Origin: Nephrocerus scutellatus
Lineage: Eukaryota > Arthropoda > Insecta > Diptera > Pipunculidae
Direction of reading: 5' to 3'
Assembly (NCBI GenBank): GCA_947095585.1
Contig: OX352761.1
Span: forward strand, 30,533,777 to 30,597,776
Length of the DNA: 64,000 nt
Shown in pieces: positions 48,801 through 59,418 of this stretch (its first letter is position 1; every line of letters begins with the position of its first letter). The notes under the pieces were generated by a model. That model did no database searches. It saw only the letters and a program-made list of their open reading frames with translations, and had not been told where the DNA came from. The position numbers and the translations under genes are program-made.

Positions 48801-51800
48801 TATAACTTTGAATCCTAAACGAATAATTTATGAGAAAGCACATGCCAACATAGTTTTTATAATGCTTCAAGCTATATGTACACTGCAGTTCACTAGATTA
48901 GAAGCACATCATTTTGGGAGATAAAATTGATATTTGCCCAGTTATATGTCCGGAAAGAATAAACAAATGATGGTAAAAATTGAGTGGTTAATACAACATT
49001 AAGTTAAAAAATATTCAGAACAAGATAACTGTGCATTAGAAACCTTTTTGGCAAATGAGTCAGAATCGGTTCTTAAGATTAGAAGCACCTTACAGTCAAA
49101 GTACAATCGTTGTTTATGAACTACCACTACTACCACACTAATCCCCTAGAAAGATCCACCCCAACCGTCCCCACCACATCACATAGTTTCAGCTACATCG
49201 GAAGAGCGGTCTTTGAGTTATCCGCGAACAGACTTACAGACAAAGTTTAATTTCTATATATTAAGATTCAATCCATACTTTAGATATAATATTTTTTAAT
49301 AACATCTCTTTAAGATACGCGGGACCCAGCCTTAGAGATTTTCTATTCTATGTTAAGGTCTGGCGAATATAGTTGCAGTTCAACATTTTCACTGGCAACA
49401 AATGATTTAACAATACGAGCGGTGTGTATAGGAGCGTTGTCGTGTTGAAATTATATAAAAGTGGTCCAAAAAGATTGTGGAGTTCCGAAAAAGCTGATTT
49501 CAACACCGCTTTGTAGTTATGTCCTGTCATTTTTGAGCTATGTACCACTAAGTCTATGGTACCATTATAAGATATTGCAGCCCAAAATATTAGGTACCCC
49601 TTTTCAGCTATGATAGCGGTTTCTTAGATCGTGGAAGTATAAGTATAAAGCCTAGTCCACCTAAATTAATCTTTTTTTCATTATAAAATACTTTTTTTTT
49701 TGGTTTATTCGAACTTGCATCTTAGGTTATGTGGTTTTTCCGTAATTGTAAGCGTAGAATCTTTCGCAAAGCTTTAAGTGGTGAATTTTATTCAGGCTTA
49801 ATCGCTTGAGGTGTTTGGCTCTAAGAATCTCACAATAAACGGGAGATTACTTCCAGTTACACCAGCTGCTTCTCTGATTTTAGCTGTTCGAACAGCTGAA
49901 TTGGAGGCTAGTATGACAATTTTTTGTTTTTCCCTTGCTGTAAGGGCCGTGGAAACATTTTTTTTGTAATTTTTCCCATACAATGACAATATCAAACAAT
50001 TTTTTACAAAATTCACTTTTTATACAAAAAAATGAACCACTTCACAAGCAACGATTGTACTTTGACTGCTTCTATTCTTATGAACCAATTTAAATGCATG
50101 CCATTTTGACTAATTCAGTTAAAGTTTCATAAAACTATCGTTAGCTGGTTCTCTTAAAATTTTGGAATTCACCAATGCATTCATCATGAACCACTACTGC
50201 TTTGACCATTATTTTCCTCTCGCTGCCATATAAATTATTTTTAATTCTTAAAATTGCCTGCTTTTAATCTAGTGAACCGCAGTGTATATAGCTGACATTC
50301 ATTTTGGTATGCAACCCAATAGTGTTAAAACAAACATCTATACTGAAATAACATACAATAATATCATAATATATAACTGGCACGCCAAGGAAATGTCGTG
50401 GTCCTATTTCTAGACTATAGTCTAGAGCGAAACTAAAATTAGATGTAAACAAAATTTCGATATTTGTTGCAATTCTATTGAACTGATTTGCCAAAACAAA
50501 AACTAGACCCAAAAACCTTATGATGAGAGAGCATAAATTTTTACATAATTTATTTATGTACAATTTAGGAATTAGGAAGATAAGTGCAAATTTAAAAATC
50601 TATAACATAAATGTTTCTTTAAAATGTATATTTTGGCGTTTGTCAAACACCGGTTATAGTATTCCAATGAATGGAGAGGTTGGCAACATTATGAATAAAA
50701 TATTTAACTCGCCACACACCTCCTAACAATAAAGAATGACAAAATAATTACTAGTTTATTTATTTAAAATACAATCAAGTTCAAATTGTTATGTATATGA
50801 AGTTAGAATCGAAATTCAATGTGATATTTGATGATTTTTTTTTGTCGAAAGAGTTCTTAGTTTTTTCGTTGAATAACGATTCCAAAAGTCCACAGCTCAT
50901 CGGAGACCAACAAACCGAGACCGCTGCGTATGTTATTTTAAAAATGTCATCGAAGAGATCGTTGAATGATAAATCAAAGTTGATGCAAATATGTAGGATA
51001 ATTTTGCAATTCATAATTGAAATGCTAATTAAATTAAAAGATGTACAAAATTACTTAAAAGCTGGCTCGCTCGTCCTCGCTCAAAATCTTCTAATTATAC
51101 GCAGTTAGAATACAATCGCTCGTGTTTTGTATAGTTTACACAAAATATACATAAAAAATGATAAAGACTTTAGCACATTTGTTGGTCAAGATTTCATAAA
51201 AACCGGATTTGTAGTTTCACCACATTCAGCTGACCGCAATCAAGTGGAACAAAAAAAAAACTCGTAAACGGCATTTTGATTGTAAGAAGGACCACAATGT
51301 CAAAAAATAACGGTAGTAGCAAGGACATAAATAGTGCAGTGTATCCGTAACAAACCTATGAGTACTTGAAATACAGTTATCACCACGTTATTACAAAGGT
51401 TAAGTAAAACAAACTGTCCGCAATCAAGTAAATCGGAGTGTCTATTCATAATGTATTTATCGTTAAAATGCAAATGAATGTCATTTCATTTAACTGAGTT
51501 AATAAATGAAGGGGTTTCTAATTTGTAACACGGGTCATTTTACATCTTAATAAAAAATCGGCTGCTTACATTAAAAAAACAATTCCGAAAGAACAACAAC
51601 AAAAGCTGTATTTTATTTGCCGAGGAATAAAGAATTACAACAACAATTGCACTATCTTATTCCTTCCTTGGAATAAGAAAACCTGCTGTTTTGCTGGTTT
51701 TGACATTCGAATTCCTTATTCCTCGGCAAATAAAATACGCCTAAAACGATGAGACGTTATGTACCTGCATTTAGGTAATATCCACAATTATTTAATGTCG

Positions 51801-52837
51801 TTTTTTTTTAAAAAAAATCTGCCGTAGAGTGCTTTTTTGGCTGTCAAGTTGTTCGTTTATTCCAAAAAACCAATCTACGGTAGAGTGGATTTCCCCTCAA
51901 ACAGATCTTGATATTTTGGGAGATTTACCCCTCTTTTACTAACACCAACAACTGATGTCATTTGGTTTAGGTAAAACACATCACACACACATGCAACAAA
52001 ACAATGTAAACAAAAGATTCTCGGCTTTCGTGTTCGTTTTTTCGAGAAAAAATCTACGCTCTACCGCAGATTGCTAAAACAAAAAAAAACTCGACATAAG
52101 TAAAGAATTCATTAGAAGTATTTTTTAGGAATTCCAATTATCTGTTTAGAACAGTTTTCCTGTTTACGCTCTTAATCGTTATATACAGCGAAAACATTTT
52201 AAACGTGTTTTCCCCGTGTTAGGTGTATACATTTCATTCAACTTTGAAACCGAATGAATACTTTTGTTGGAATTAGTTGACATAATTGTTAGTCTGTATT
52301 ATACCTATATAATTCGTCTATGGTAGTAAGTTACTATGTCATTTAAAGTTAAATTCAATTACTGTTCAATCGGATTATGATTTCCCATTTTTATATGAGC
52401 AAACTCATAAAAGGCGGATATTATCCCCTTTTCTCTAACAAACGTTCATTTAGGAATCTTAAAAATTTGAAAAATTATAAACGGAACTTTAATGTAAAGT
52501 GATTCGTCAAAAAGCGATTTTGATGATAATTTTGTCACTGCTTTGACCTTTGGAGCCGAAAAAGCATTAATTACGTAATTGTTATGCGGTATTTCCGTAA
52601 TTTTTTCAAAACCAACATTGGCGTAAGATAGGCGCGTAAGGAGTAACTAAAAACTGCACTCGCCAAAAAACAAAACAAGATTAAATGGCAAACAAACAAA
52701 CACATCCGAACACAAAGTTAGAATAATTATTACAAATACACTCACTCATCGGCGCCATCCTTAACTTTTCCTTTTAATGTAATCTTGTCACCGCTTTGCA
52801 CAGGTCGAGGAACAATCGCCAGAAATGGCCGCGACAT
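39845..52837 (-). CDS. Galectin (single carbohydrate-recognition domain)
   Basis: Galectin-family protein; known members are beta-galactoside-binding lectins, cytosolic or exported without a signal peptide. Exon 1 is 52837-52746 and exon 2 is 40283-39845. The GT donor (GTGAG) and the TAG acceptor join a codon in phase, giving 176 aa. Exon 1 supplies the first strand (MSRPFLAIVPRPVQSGDK, TLKGKVKDG). Exon 2 continues FSINFANE, PLNISYHFKTI, NGEWMDEQVKSWP, SYYEHECDLNDIESVQVWGDV and ends EITFQYS. The fold signature is clear: FSINF, HF, the conserved W in GEW, and a terminal VWGDV strand. Canonical sugar contacts are altered (HFKT for HFNPR, W-x-x-E-Q for W-x-x-E-R), so binding may differ. There is no signal peptide. 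The 12,462-bp intron is almost entirely repeats. Confidence 0.88.
40790..41280. repeat. Interspersed repeat copy in galectin intron
   Basis: It is close to 8998-9515: TTTTTCTTGTAAATTCTCTA, a CA run, ATGACGCAGCGGCAGCGAAC, GGGTCCCCAA and the AATATAGAGAATTT end are all present, in the same order. Confidence 0.88.
41281..42137 (+). mobile_element. Helitron-like non-autonomous element (3' end)
   Basis: The right end has a GACAACGTCTGTC hairpin followed by GGGTCAG and CTAG at 42134-42137, with T next, matching the Helitron 3' pattern (hairpin, CTRR, insertion before T). Inside, 41400-41700 holds three units with CTTATTTATGGAACGATT at about 122-131 bp spacing, then the minisatellite at 41745-41998. 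The 5' end (TC) is not certain. No Rep/helicase gene is present. Confidence 0.6.
41745..41998. repeat. GT-rich minisatellite
   Basis: Words GTGGGCGTGGCGTCA, GTGGGCGGGGGTCA and GGGAAACGCGGGTGTAA recur at 41765, 41828 and 41888, then decay into GTCAGTGGGCGG and GTGTGAGGT units. Strong G-over-C strand bias. Confidence 0.85.
42165..42460. repeat. Interspersed repeat fragment
   Basis: Fragment of the 8915-9515 family with ATACACATGTG, AAGAAAATCGGGT and AAAAAGTGTTGTC words, lacking both ends. Confidence 0.7.
43730..44030. repeat. Dispersed repeat, copy A
   Basis: It carries AATATTTTCTTGGTCA, TTGTAGTTTTCCCTG, TTGAAACCGGCTACAAA, GTGAGGAATGTGATATAT and ATTGCCGTGGCG. A reverse-orientation copy is at 58200-58505. 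Confidence 0.8.
44385..44890. repeat. Purine/pyrimidine-biased CTCAAGACCCC minisatellite
   Basis: About 500 bp made of degenerate units near 14-18 bp long, such as CCCCTCAAGATT, CCCTCAAGACC and CTCAAAACCC. The strand is almost without G except in the AAGA core. No ORF crosses it. Confidence 0.85.
44891..46015. other. Intron DNA, no gene seen
   Basis: AT-rich sequence within the galectin intron. I see no coding family or repeat shared with the rest of the window. Confidence 0.4.
46016..46268 (-). repeat. tRNA-derived SINE, copy 4
   Basis: The tail (ATATTCGGCGCGACAGACCG) and body match the other copies, but the promoter head is truncated to GGGCGCCGTGAAC, losing most of A- and B-boxes. RTE-type debris follows to about 46580. 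Confidence 0.8.
46590..47840. other. Intron DNA with one dispersed repeat
   Basis: 47440-47650 carries the GGAAAGTGGAGCAAGATGAGC, CTACTTTCGAG and AACAGTCACTTTCGT words of the dispersed repeat at 23690 and 57670. Otherwise nothing is recognised. Confidence 0.45.
47841..48410 (+). pseudogene. Non-LTR RNase H and zinc-knuckle remnant (I-type)
   Basis: Plus-strand frames read INIVSDIQAVLKALNKYE, then VPGH near 47990 and GNEMADLMTNKGAETPF near 48018. These are RNase H motifs with the usual spacing. Near 48330 comes CRYCNEEEDTVEHLLAKCPAL, the C-terminal finger of I/jockey-group elements. Several stops are present. Confidence 0.75.
48881..50284 (-). mobile_element. Tc1-like transposon, near full length (1404 bp)
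   Basis: It begins CACTGCAGTTCACTAGATTA and ends with the inverse TAATCTAGTGAACCGCAGTG, flanked by TA on both sides (48879-48880 and 50285-50286). A second internal inverted pair (CAGTCAAAGTACAATCG) lies at 49093 and 50050. The outer repeats match the solo end at 28556-28632. This gives ends, target duplication and coding debris in one unit. Confidence 0.88.
49336..50020 (-). pseudogene. Tc1-like transposase, broken
   Basis: An N-terminal block at 50016-49798 reads LTAREKQKIVILASNS and TAKIREAAGVTGSN, like the first helix-turn-helix. After a gap the catalytic part reads GTIDLVVHSSKMTGHNYK near 49550, then frames giving QHDNAPIHTARIVKSF and LQLYSPDLN near 49350-49450, with one catalytic D each. 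The usual following NxIEN segment is not found. Frameshifts and a missing middle make it inactive. Confidence 0.8.
50791..51108 (+). other. Unassigned 105-codon ORF
   Basis: An open frame with many charged and hydrophobic residues (FDDFFLSKEFLVFSLNN, DQQTETAAYVILKMSS). The opposite strand also has a 77-codon frame over 50781-51014 with AAVSVCWSPMSCGLLE. I recognise no family in either. It lies in the galectin intron between a Tc1-like element and a MITE, so transposon debris is likely. Confidence 0.25.
51608..51738. mobile_element. MITE, copy B (131 bp)
   Basis: Its ends GTATTTTATTTGCCGAGG and CCTCGGCAAATAAAATAC are perfect inverses for 18 bp, continuing imperfectly inward. Copy A lies at 21600-21732. 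Confidence 0.88.
51790..52095. repeat. Dispersed repeat, second copy
   Basis: It matches 19200-19490 in the same orientation, including CCAATCTACGGTAGA, TTACCCCTCTTTT and AACAAAAGATTCTCGGCTTT. Confidence 0.8.
52746..52837 (-). CDS. Galectin coding exon 1
   Basis: This 92-bp exon encodes 30 residues plus two bases of the next codon. It holds the N-terminal galectin strand with the pattern P-x-x-V-x-S-G-D-x-I-x-L-x-G. The start codon is the ATG at 52837-52835. It is masked by an unrelated plus-strand open frame and is easy to miss because its partner exon lies 12.5 kb away. Confidence 0.85.
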
Positions 52838-54045
52838 TTTGTAAACTCGTCAGTTATAATATTTTGGTTTCCGCAGGTAAAATCTTTCTTTAAACTTGAG
52901 AATAGCAGAACCACAGTCTCTGGGTATGTAAATAGTAGAAGTAGATATGGTCTAATAATCGGTGAGGCACTGTTTTTAAAAGCTTGTTTTTATCATAAAT
53001 TCATTAAATCAGAAAACATTCGCGTTTGCTTTGGCACTTTCTGGTTGCTAAGTTATGTTTAAATTTATTTCCGAGTACTTCCCAGGCTGCTAATGATTTA
53101 AAAATTCGATTACTACGTACTACCGAAGACCGTGCAGAAAGAAGCATATTATTGTACACTTTTCGGAATGCCAGAAGTATAAGTAATACGATGTTCAAAA
53201 CACAATTAAAAATCATTGGTGAAAATCCGGTTTAAAAACAACGTGCTAAAAATAAAATCAATTACGTCACAAAGTTAGACAATTCAACAGTAGGTCGCTT
53301 ACTAAAACTAAAACCCCGGCGCTAATTAGTCACCCCAATGCTCCCAAAGAACGGTACCACACTGCACACTCCCGTGTTGTGTCGGATGTACTACAGAAAG
53401 AGACTTGTTGAAGAATATTTCAATTGAAGGCTTTTGGTCTGTGGAAAATTCCTTCATTTGAGTGTTTACTGTTGAGTATTGCTGTGAGTTTTCTCTTTAA
53501 AATAAGATGTATATATATTGTGTCAAGAGTAATTTTGTAAACAGGGTATTTTGAATTTGTATTAAATTCGCCGGCTTCTCGGCATCAGTTTTCAGTTTCT
53601 GGTCAACTGTATAATAGTGTGAATTTTTTTAGAATATTGAAGTATTTGTTATTAAGTTTTATATAAAATACCTTAAACGTAGCTAAAGTTTGTGCCATTT
53701 GTGCGCGGTGTTTTACTGGGTGCAGTTCTAAAAGTCTCCAAATGCATCGTATTTATATTTCAAATCACTGAATGCATACAATATGCATTTATAACTCATA
53801 AAAATTATTAATATATTGTAATGGCTAAATTAGATTTTAAGTTTCTTCTTTTTTTATATAAAAAGAACTGTTTATATTTTCTATACTTTACTGATATTTA
53901 GGGAATTTAAGAAAAACAAAATAAAAAGAATACAGAAATTTTTTAATAAAAATAATTATCCAGTTAAACTCATAGAAAAATTTATAACAAGAACCTTATA
54001 CACTTATCTGAATAGAAAGTTCGAATTTAGAACGTATTGTAAGTA
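52838..54045. other. Galectin upstream region, no further gene seen
   Basis: Directly upstream of the galectin start. It may hold an untranslated first exon and promoter. Overlapping ORFs on both strands at 53004-53235 have no recognisable domain. Confidence 0.4.
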
Positions 54046-54237
54046 TGGCACCTTTACAATTTTTCGTGTAAATTCTCTTATCGGGAATACGCAATAGGCA
54101 AAGTTAGAATAATATCGGGCTAATTAAAAAAAATTTATGTGGGAGCACCTAGGCCCCGTTGCCCGATCACTTTCAAAATTCCACGACAAACAAACAAACA
54201 GATCCACGGGCACGCGAAGTTATTATAGAGAATTTAA
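54045..54237. repeat. Short copy of interspersed repeat
   Basis: It keeps both ends of the 8915-9515 family (GTGTAAATTCTCTTATCGGG and GTTATTATAGAGAATTT) with most of the interior deleted. Confidence 0.75.
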
Positions 54238-54762
54238 AAAAATATACGCTTGTTTGTCATATTTTCGGATATATAATTTACATTTTTGAATTTTTTTTAT
54301 ATATAGTAATTGCAGGTCATTAAAGCAAACAACACACGCTAATGACGTATTTGTACACGCTCGCAGCTGACGTAATAGAACAAAATTCAATAAAATTGTA
54401 TGCAATGATGAGGCTATACTCTTTGATAAAAGAACCTCATCAATAACGTTCAAACTTATAAATTTAATTAATTACGGTCGGTAATTTTAATGTGTCTAAC
54501 CTAAATTTTTATGTTTTTTATTTACGTTTTTTGAAAATAATAATCTTTTTCTAAAAATAATTACAAATTAGTAGACTAGGTAATTTTTTTTTTGTAATTG
54601 AATTTTTTAATTTTTTTTTGTTAAAAAATATTTTTAATCGTTGAAAATAGTGCACAACACCGAAATATCCGGTTAATAAATAAAAATTTTTATATAAAAA
54701 TCAAGAAAAGTCTATAATTTAGCCATTGAAATATCATAAAAAATTGTATATATATTTATAAA

Positions 54763-55008
54763 GGGTGTTTTTTTGGGAGGTTTGTTTTTCCGATAGATGT
54801 CGTTTTATTTTATGACAGTTGTTTTGACAGCTCAAAGTGGCAATCGGCAACCTCTTAAAAAAACACGTTATATCTAACTTTTTTTTTTTTTTTTTTCATA
54901 ATGATTTGCCAAACAATACTGAGTAGAAATGCCACTTTGAGCTGTCAAAACAACTGTCATAAAATAAAACGACATCTATCGGAAAAACAAACCTCCAAAA
55001 AAACACCC
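54763..55008. mobile_element. MITE with about 100-bp TIRs
   Basis: The arms GGGTGTTTTTTTGGGAGGTT and AACCTCCAAAAAAACACCC continue inward as near-perfect inverses through GACAGCTCAAAGTGGCA. A T-run and about 50 bp lie between them. It would fold into one long hairpin. No coding region. Confidence 0.9.
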
Positions 55009-55401
55009 GTTATAAAAAAAAATATTTATCAGTAACGCCTAATACGATCCGCATTTTAACATAATAGTACCACATGCGTACTTTACCAAAAAAAAATTGA
55101 GAAATTAAACGTAAACACGTCAGTTCTGCTTACTCAGCAGTTTGCACTCCAGTTCAAGGCCAACGTTCCAGAAAAAATTCCCCGAACTCCAAACAGGTGC
55201 ATGGTATCAGCAAGTTTATCGAGCAAGTAGTTTCGCCAAGAAAATTTTGTCATACATTCTAATAGCCTCAAGTTCTAGTTGATCAATAAAGTGGAGGTTA
55301 ACCTTCAGAAAAATTATTTTTTTTTAAATTTTCTAAAACACCATTCGTTGCACGGATAAATAAAATGTTTTTTTATTTTAACAAAATAGGAAACTATTAT
55401 A

Positions 55402-56262
55402 CAGGGTGTCCCATAATTCGTCAAGGATAATTTGGGAAATAATTCTTGGGTATATTGTAAGAAAAAAATCTACAGTAAGGGTGTCTATCTCCAACCATGT
55501 TAACGGAAATTGCTCTGTTAATACTAATGGTAGAAACTCCGTTTAGGACTTTATAACTGCGAATATTTATTTATGCTAACTGCTGCCTCACTTTTGACGA
55601 CGCTTCGAGAATACGCTCTTCCAATTCCCTTAAAGTTGCTATTTGGAATTAATAAGCAACTTCTTTTATTCTTCCCCACACAAAAAATTGAATACTGTTA
55701 GGTCAGGAGATCTTGCAGGCCAATGATGACTGTCTCCTTCTCTGTGGATTCTCCGCAGCCCATATATAAAGATTGTAAAAATGTGTGATCCCATCTCTTG
55801 TAGATTTAGATTTTACCGTTCAAAGAATTCTGCTCATGAACTCGTCATCTAAGCTCCGATCCAGGAACCAGTAAGACAACTCAAGTCTTTTTTTCAAATC
55901 ATCGGGAAGCAGTTCTTGCAGGTGTATGGTGGTATGGACAAAGATTTTCTCCATGCAGTACTTTACAAATTTTATGTCTGGAAACATTGAATTGCAAAGC
56001 TAAGCGGCTGATGCCCTACATCAGTCGAAATTCTTCTTACTTGTGGACCTCCCGCGTAAGTCGTGTATTTAAAAGTGATTCCGTTTCTCGAAGCCTTTGA
56101 TACGAATTTCCAAGTATGTACTCCTTCACTAGAAAGTCGTCGGTTAGGATAAACTTCATGGTATCTTTGTCCCATAAACGTAAATAATGCCTGTGTATTC
56201 TTGGTTTGTAAATGCAGATATTTCAAATAGCGTTTACAAGCAACTGTCTAAAAAATTATACT
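55402..56262 (-). pseudogene. Tc1/mariner-superfamily transposase remnant with DUF4817-like N-terminus
   Basis: The minus strand first reads LFTFMGQRYHEVYPNRR and AGGPQVRRISTDV at 56180-56010, like the helix-turn-helix region of insect elements that carry the YP-x-RR signature. Further on, at 55720-55570, it reads WPARSPDLTVFNFFVWGRIK and ELEERI, like the DDE end (SPDLTP, W-G-x-x-K). The plus strand at 55402 has ACAGGGTGTCCCATAATTC, which suits a terminal repeat. Stops and shifts make it inactive. Confidence 0.7.
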
Positions 56263-57041
56263 GATGAATTAATTTTTTTTTCTAATTTTTTATACCATTT
56301 TTGTGTGGTAAACAAAATAGGTCTTCATACCTCAAACCTAACTCTTTCTGAGAACTTTTAAGGAACAGGGTGAGGAAATGAGGGTTTTGAAAGGTAGTCA
56401 AATAAACGAGCACGCTTTCAAACTTTTTAATATCTATGCAATTTTGAAAAAATAACTGTTGTTAGAAACGTGGGGAAAAAATTACAAATACCTTTTTTTT
56501 ACCTGCTGCAGGTTTTCCCAAGTATCATAAAATCTATAGGGTTTCCGCAAACTTGTTGTTGATTTTTATTTTTATTATTGCTACGTTCATCAGAAAAAAA
56601 TAGAAAAATTTATGTTGATTACTCATTTTCTGGAGAAAATTGAACTGAAAGTCAAAAATTGGAATGGGCAAGAAAAATGGAACAGGCATAGAAATCGGAT
56701 ACATGAAGACTCCAACAAGACATCAACTTTTTGCTTAATAAAAATAATAATAATATTCGGCGCGACTATTCCGAAAATTTAAAATATATGAGGTATGTAA
56801 AAAATGGATATGGTGACCACATGACAAGGTGTTTTATGAATATTAATATGTATAGTTTTTTTTAAATAGTTTTTGTTTTTGTGTACTGTCATATTAAAAA
56901 GTTTAGTTTTTCGTTGTGTCTGTTATTTTGTTAAATTTAACTAGTATAAACCGTTTATATTTTTTTGAATTTTATTTAAGGAAAATTGTGAGAATTCAAT
57001 TCTTAACATGCCAGCTTATAAAAAAAACAATTTTTATTTAA
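56263..57041. other. No gene seen; SINE tail fragment
   Basis: AT-rich. 56745-56766 (AATAATATTCGGCGCGAC) is the tail end of the tRNA-derived SINE, minus orientation, without the rest. Confidence 0.5.
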
Positions 57042-57290
57042 AACGTTTGAACGAGATTTGTGCGTAGTAGTTTGCTTTGGTTTGAAACAAATTCCAAACA
57101 CGCGTTGAATTAATTTTTTTGCGATTTGTCGTCTTTTTTTTGTGATTTGTTAATGTTCATCCAGGTCTGAGCTATGTTTAAAGTTTCAAGTATCTAGCTC
57201 AATGGGAAGTTAGCTTAAAAACAATTTAAAAATTCCACCCGCACAGACCGACATACACGAAAGCGAGCTAATAAAAACGTTTTAAAAAAG
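57042..57290. mobile_element. MITE-like repeat, copy B
   Basis: Reverse-orientation copy of 39041-39272, sharing GCGTAGTAGTTTGCT, AAAGTTTCAAGTATCTAGCTC and CGAAAGCGAGCTAATAAAAA. Confidence 0.75.
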
Positions 57291-57669
57291 GGGAAAAAGC
57301 AATGGGTGGAGTGAATAGAAAAAGCATTTCAATTGGAAGTTTTAAAACTCCCATTGCCCATGTAGCCGAGCCGAGTGCCATCATTACAATCAGAATTAGT
57401 AGGTTCTGTTTCAGTATAATTTTCTTCCGAAGACCAAACATTTGCATCGTTTAAATTTTTTTGCTAAATTATGTAACATGTAAAAATTCTCTGAAAGTTG
57501 ATATTCCTTTTCAGACTTACAGTATATATGTTTTTTTATTTTTTTTTTATTTAGACTTATTGCCAATTAAGAATTAAATCGGAGAAATGTGATTTACAAT
57601 ATTTTCTCGGAATTCTCCCTGATTCATTGAATCAATTACGGAATGTTATTTTTTTTTCACACGCCCATT

Positions 57670-58135
57670 GACGAAAGCGACTGTTTCGTACGCTATAAAC
57701 TAGCCTCGAAAGTAGCCCATAACAACAATAGTTATGTTATGATATAAACGTAAATAATACTGCAATCTCAGCGAACACATTGCGCATGAGCAAGAATTCT
57801 CTTTTGTTTGTCGTTTGTGATTTCTGCTTCTCTCTCGATTTAGCAGAAAAACTGGTTTGGACGCGTGAAAAATTAATTTCTTTGTTATTTACTGCAGTCA
57901 CAGCGAACACACATTCTCACATTTCTGCTTCTCTCTCTCGATTTAGCAGAAAAACTGGTTTGGACGCGTGAAAAATAGCGTACATGACTTGCAGAAAAGT
58001 GCTCATCGTGCTCGTTAGATTGCCGAACTCGGCTACCGCCTCGTTCGTCAAGCTTCGACCTCACACGATAAACTCCACTTTCCTTGCTCGTTCTGTAATA
58101 TACTATTTTGTAGCCCAAAATTGGAAATCTCTTTT
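57670..58135. repeat. Dispersed repeat with internal duplication
   Basis: Contains CGAAAGTAGCCCATAAC and AAAGTGCTCATCGTGC of the family at 23690 and 47440. Within it, GATTTAGCAGAAAAACTGG and TTTGGACGCGTGAAAAAT occur twice, near 57836 and 57940, about 104 bp apart. Confidence 0.75.
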
Positions 58136-58199
58136 TCAGCTGCCCAAAGCAGCTTTTGATAACAATTCGTTCCTAAAATGAATGTTATTAATTTTTTTT

Positions 58200-58505
58200 A
58201 TATAGAGCCAAGGGAGGACTCCCTGAATGACTTACGTCACGGCAATAAGTTGTGTTAAGCCCTTTATTAAATTCAAAATAAAATAAAAATCGAAGGAATG
58301 TGATTTACAATATATATCACATTCCTCACGTTTGTAGCCGGTTTCAATTTATTTTCTCAGAATTCTCTCTGATTCATTGAAAAAGCAATACGAAAAACAA
58401 ACACGAATTTAGAACGACGCGAGTCCAAATACTTTTATCAACGAATCATGGTCAGGGAAAACTACAAAAAACCTTGACCAAGAAAATATTACAAATTATA
58501 AAAAT
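58200..58505. repeat. Dispersed repeat, copy B
   Basis: Inverse of 43730-44030, with CGGCAATAAGTTGTG, GGAATGTGATTTACAATATA and AAACCTTGACCAAGAAAAT. Confidence 0.8.
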
Positions 58506-58560
58506 AATTTAAAAAATACTGATAAACATTTTTTTTTTTTATATTAAAAAACAACTTAAC

Positions 58561-58640
58561 TCAATAGCACCAATGATGTAAGGAATTTTAAAATTTGTCT
58601 CCTAAGTGTTTTTTGGAAATTTAATAAAATGATGTGATTT
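58561..58640 (-). pseudogene. Harbinger transposase fragment (left of Manf copy)
   Basis: These 80 bases repeat 59645-59720 (TCAATAGCACCAATGATGTA through AAAATGATGTGATTTT) with a 5-bp insertion. In the right-hand copy this segment encodes part of the Harbinger transposase, so the Manf fragment is flanked on both sides by Harbinger DNA. Confidence 0.8.
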
Positions 58641-58648
58641 TTTTTTTT

Positions 58649-59418
58649 GGATTCCGGTCATTGCCTTTAAACAGGTTCAAGTAATACATATTTATATTTA
58701 GGAGCGAGGTTAATAGCATCGTGATTTTCGGTGCATTGAAGGCAATATAAATTTGCTAATTTATAAGGGGCATTTTAAAAAAAACATCAAAGGAAACCGA
58801 TATGAACTGACCTGAATCCAAAATTCTATCTGAAAAATTAAATGTGCGATTTGTGGTGGTCCTCACACTGCAAATTACTCTGATAGTCCTAAGCGCTTGG
58901 AGTATGAACATATAAAAATCGCAATCAGCTACCTACCTTAAACTCACCTGATACCCAATTTATTTTCCCGCATCTTAAGCACCTACCCCACCACCACCAC
59001 TAAGAACCAATTGCTCACGGTTATGGAGTGATGTCACTCGAGAGTAATCTCAATCTCATTTACTCAATGTACGACAATTATTGAATGCTTTCCAATTTAT
59101 AGTAAATGTATATCACAAGTTGAACAATAGCGTGTTATCCTTCAATATGCTCAAATTATATCGTTGGACAACCATATGGAATGCGACTAACATCGAAAGC
59201 AAAATTATTCCATAGAATAGTTTTTTAAAAATTATTCTTGGTTTTATTTCTTTATTCATCCAATATTCATTTTCACATGTTTATTACAACTTGTTGCTTT
59301 TATAATATAATTACAGTGTTACTACCTTGGAGGGCTTAAACAATATGCCACAGGAATTCTGAATGAACTTTTAAAACCATTGAGTTGGTCAATGCCAGCT
59401 GACAAAATCTGCGAAAAG
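58649..59418 (+). pseudogene. Partial duplicate of Manf (intron 2 + part of exon 3)
   Basis: This 770-bp block matches 61367-62256, which is most of Manf intron 2 and the first 102 bp of exon 3. The exon part, 59327-59418, is still open ([17 protein letters not shown] and [14 protein letters not shown]) with three amino-acid changes. An ACAG acceptor still precedes it. It stops abruptly at GCGAAAAG, where Harbinger sequence begins. The copy lacks about 85 bp present near 61500-61585 and about 20 bp near 61965. Without the other exons or a donor site it cannot make MANF. Confidence 0.93.

Noticed and set aside
52796..53062. 88-codon plus-strand ORF
   Set aside because: It overlaps the real galectin exon 1 on the opposite strand; its reading has no family likeness.
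59327..59418. A second functional Manf exon 3 (alternative exon)
   Set aside because: It lacks the rest of exon 3 and any splice donor, lies upstream of Manf exon 1 and runs into transposase sequence.
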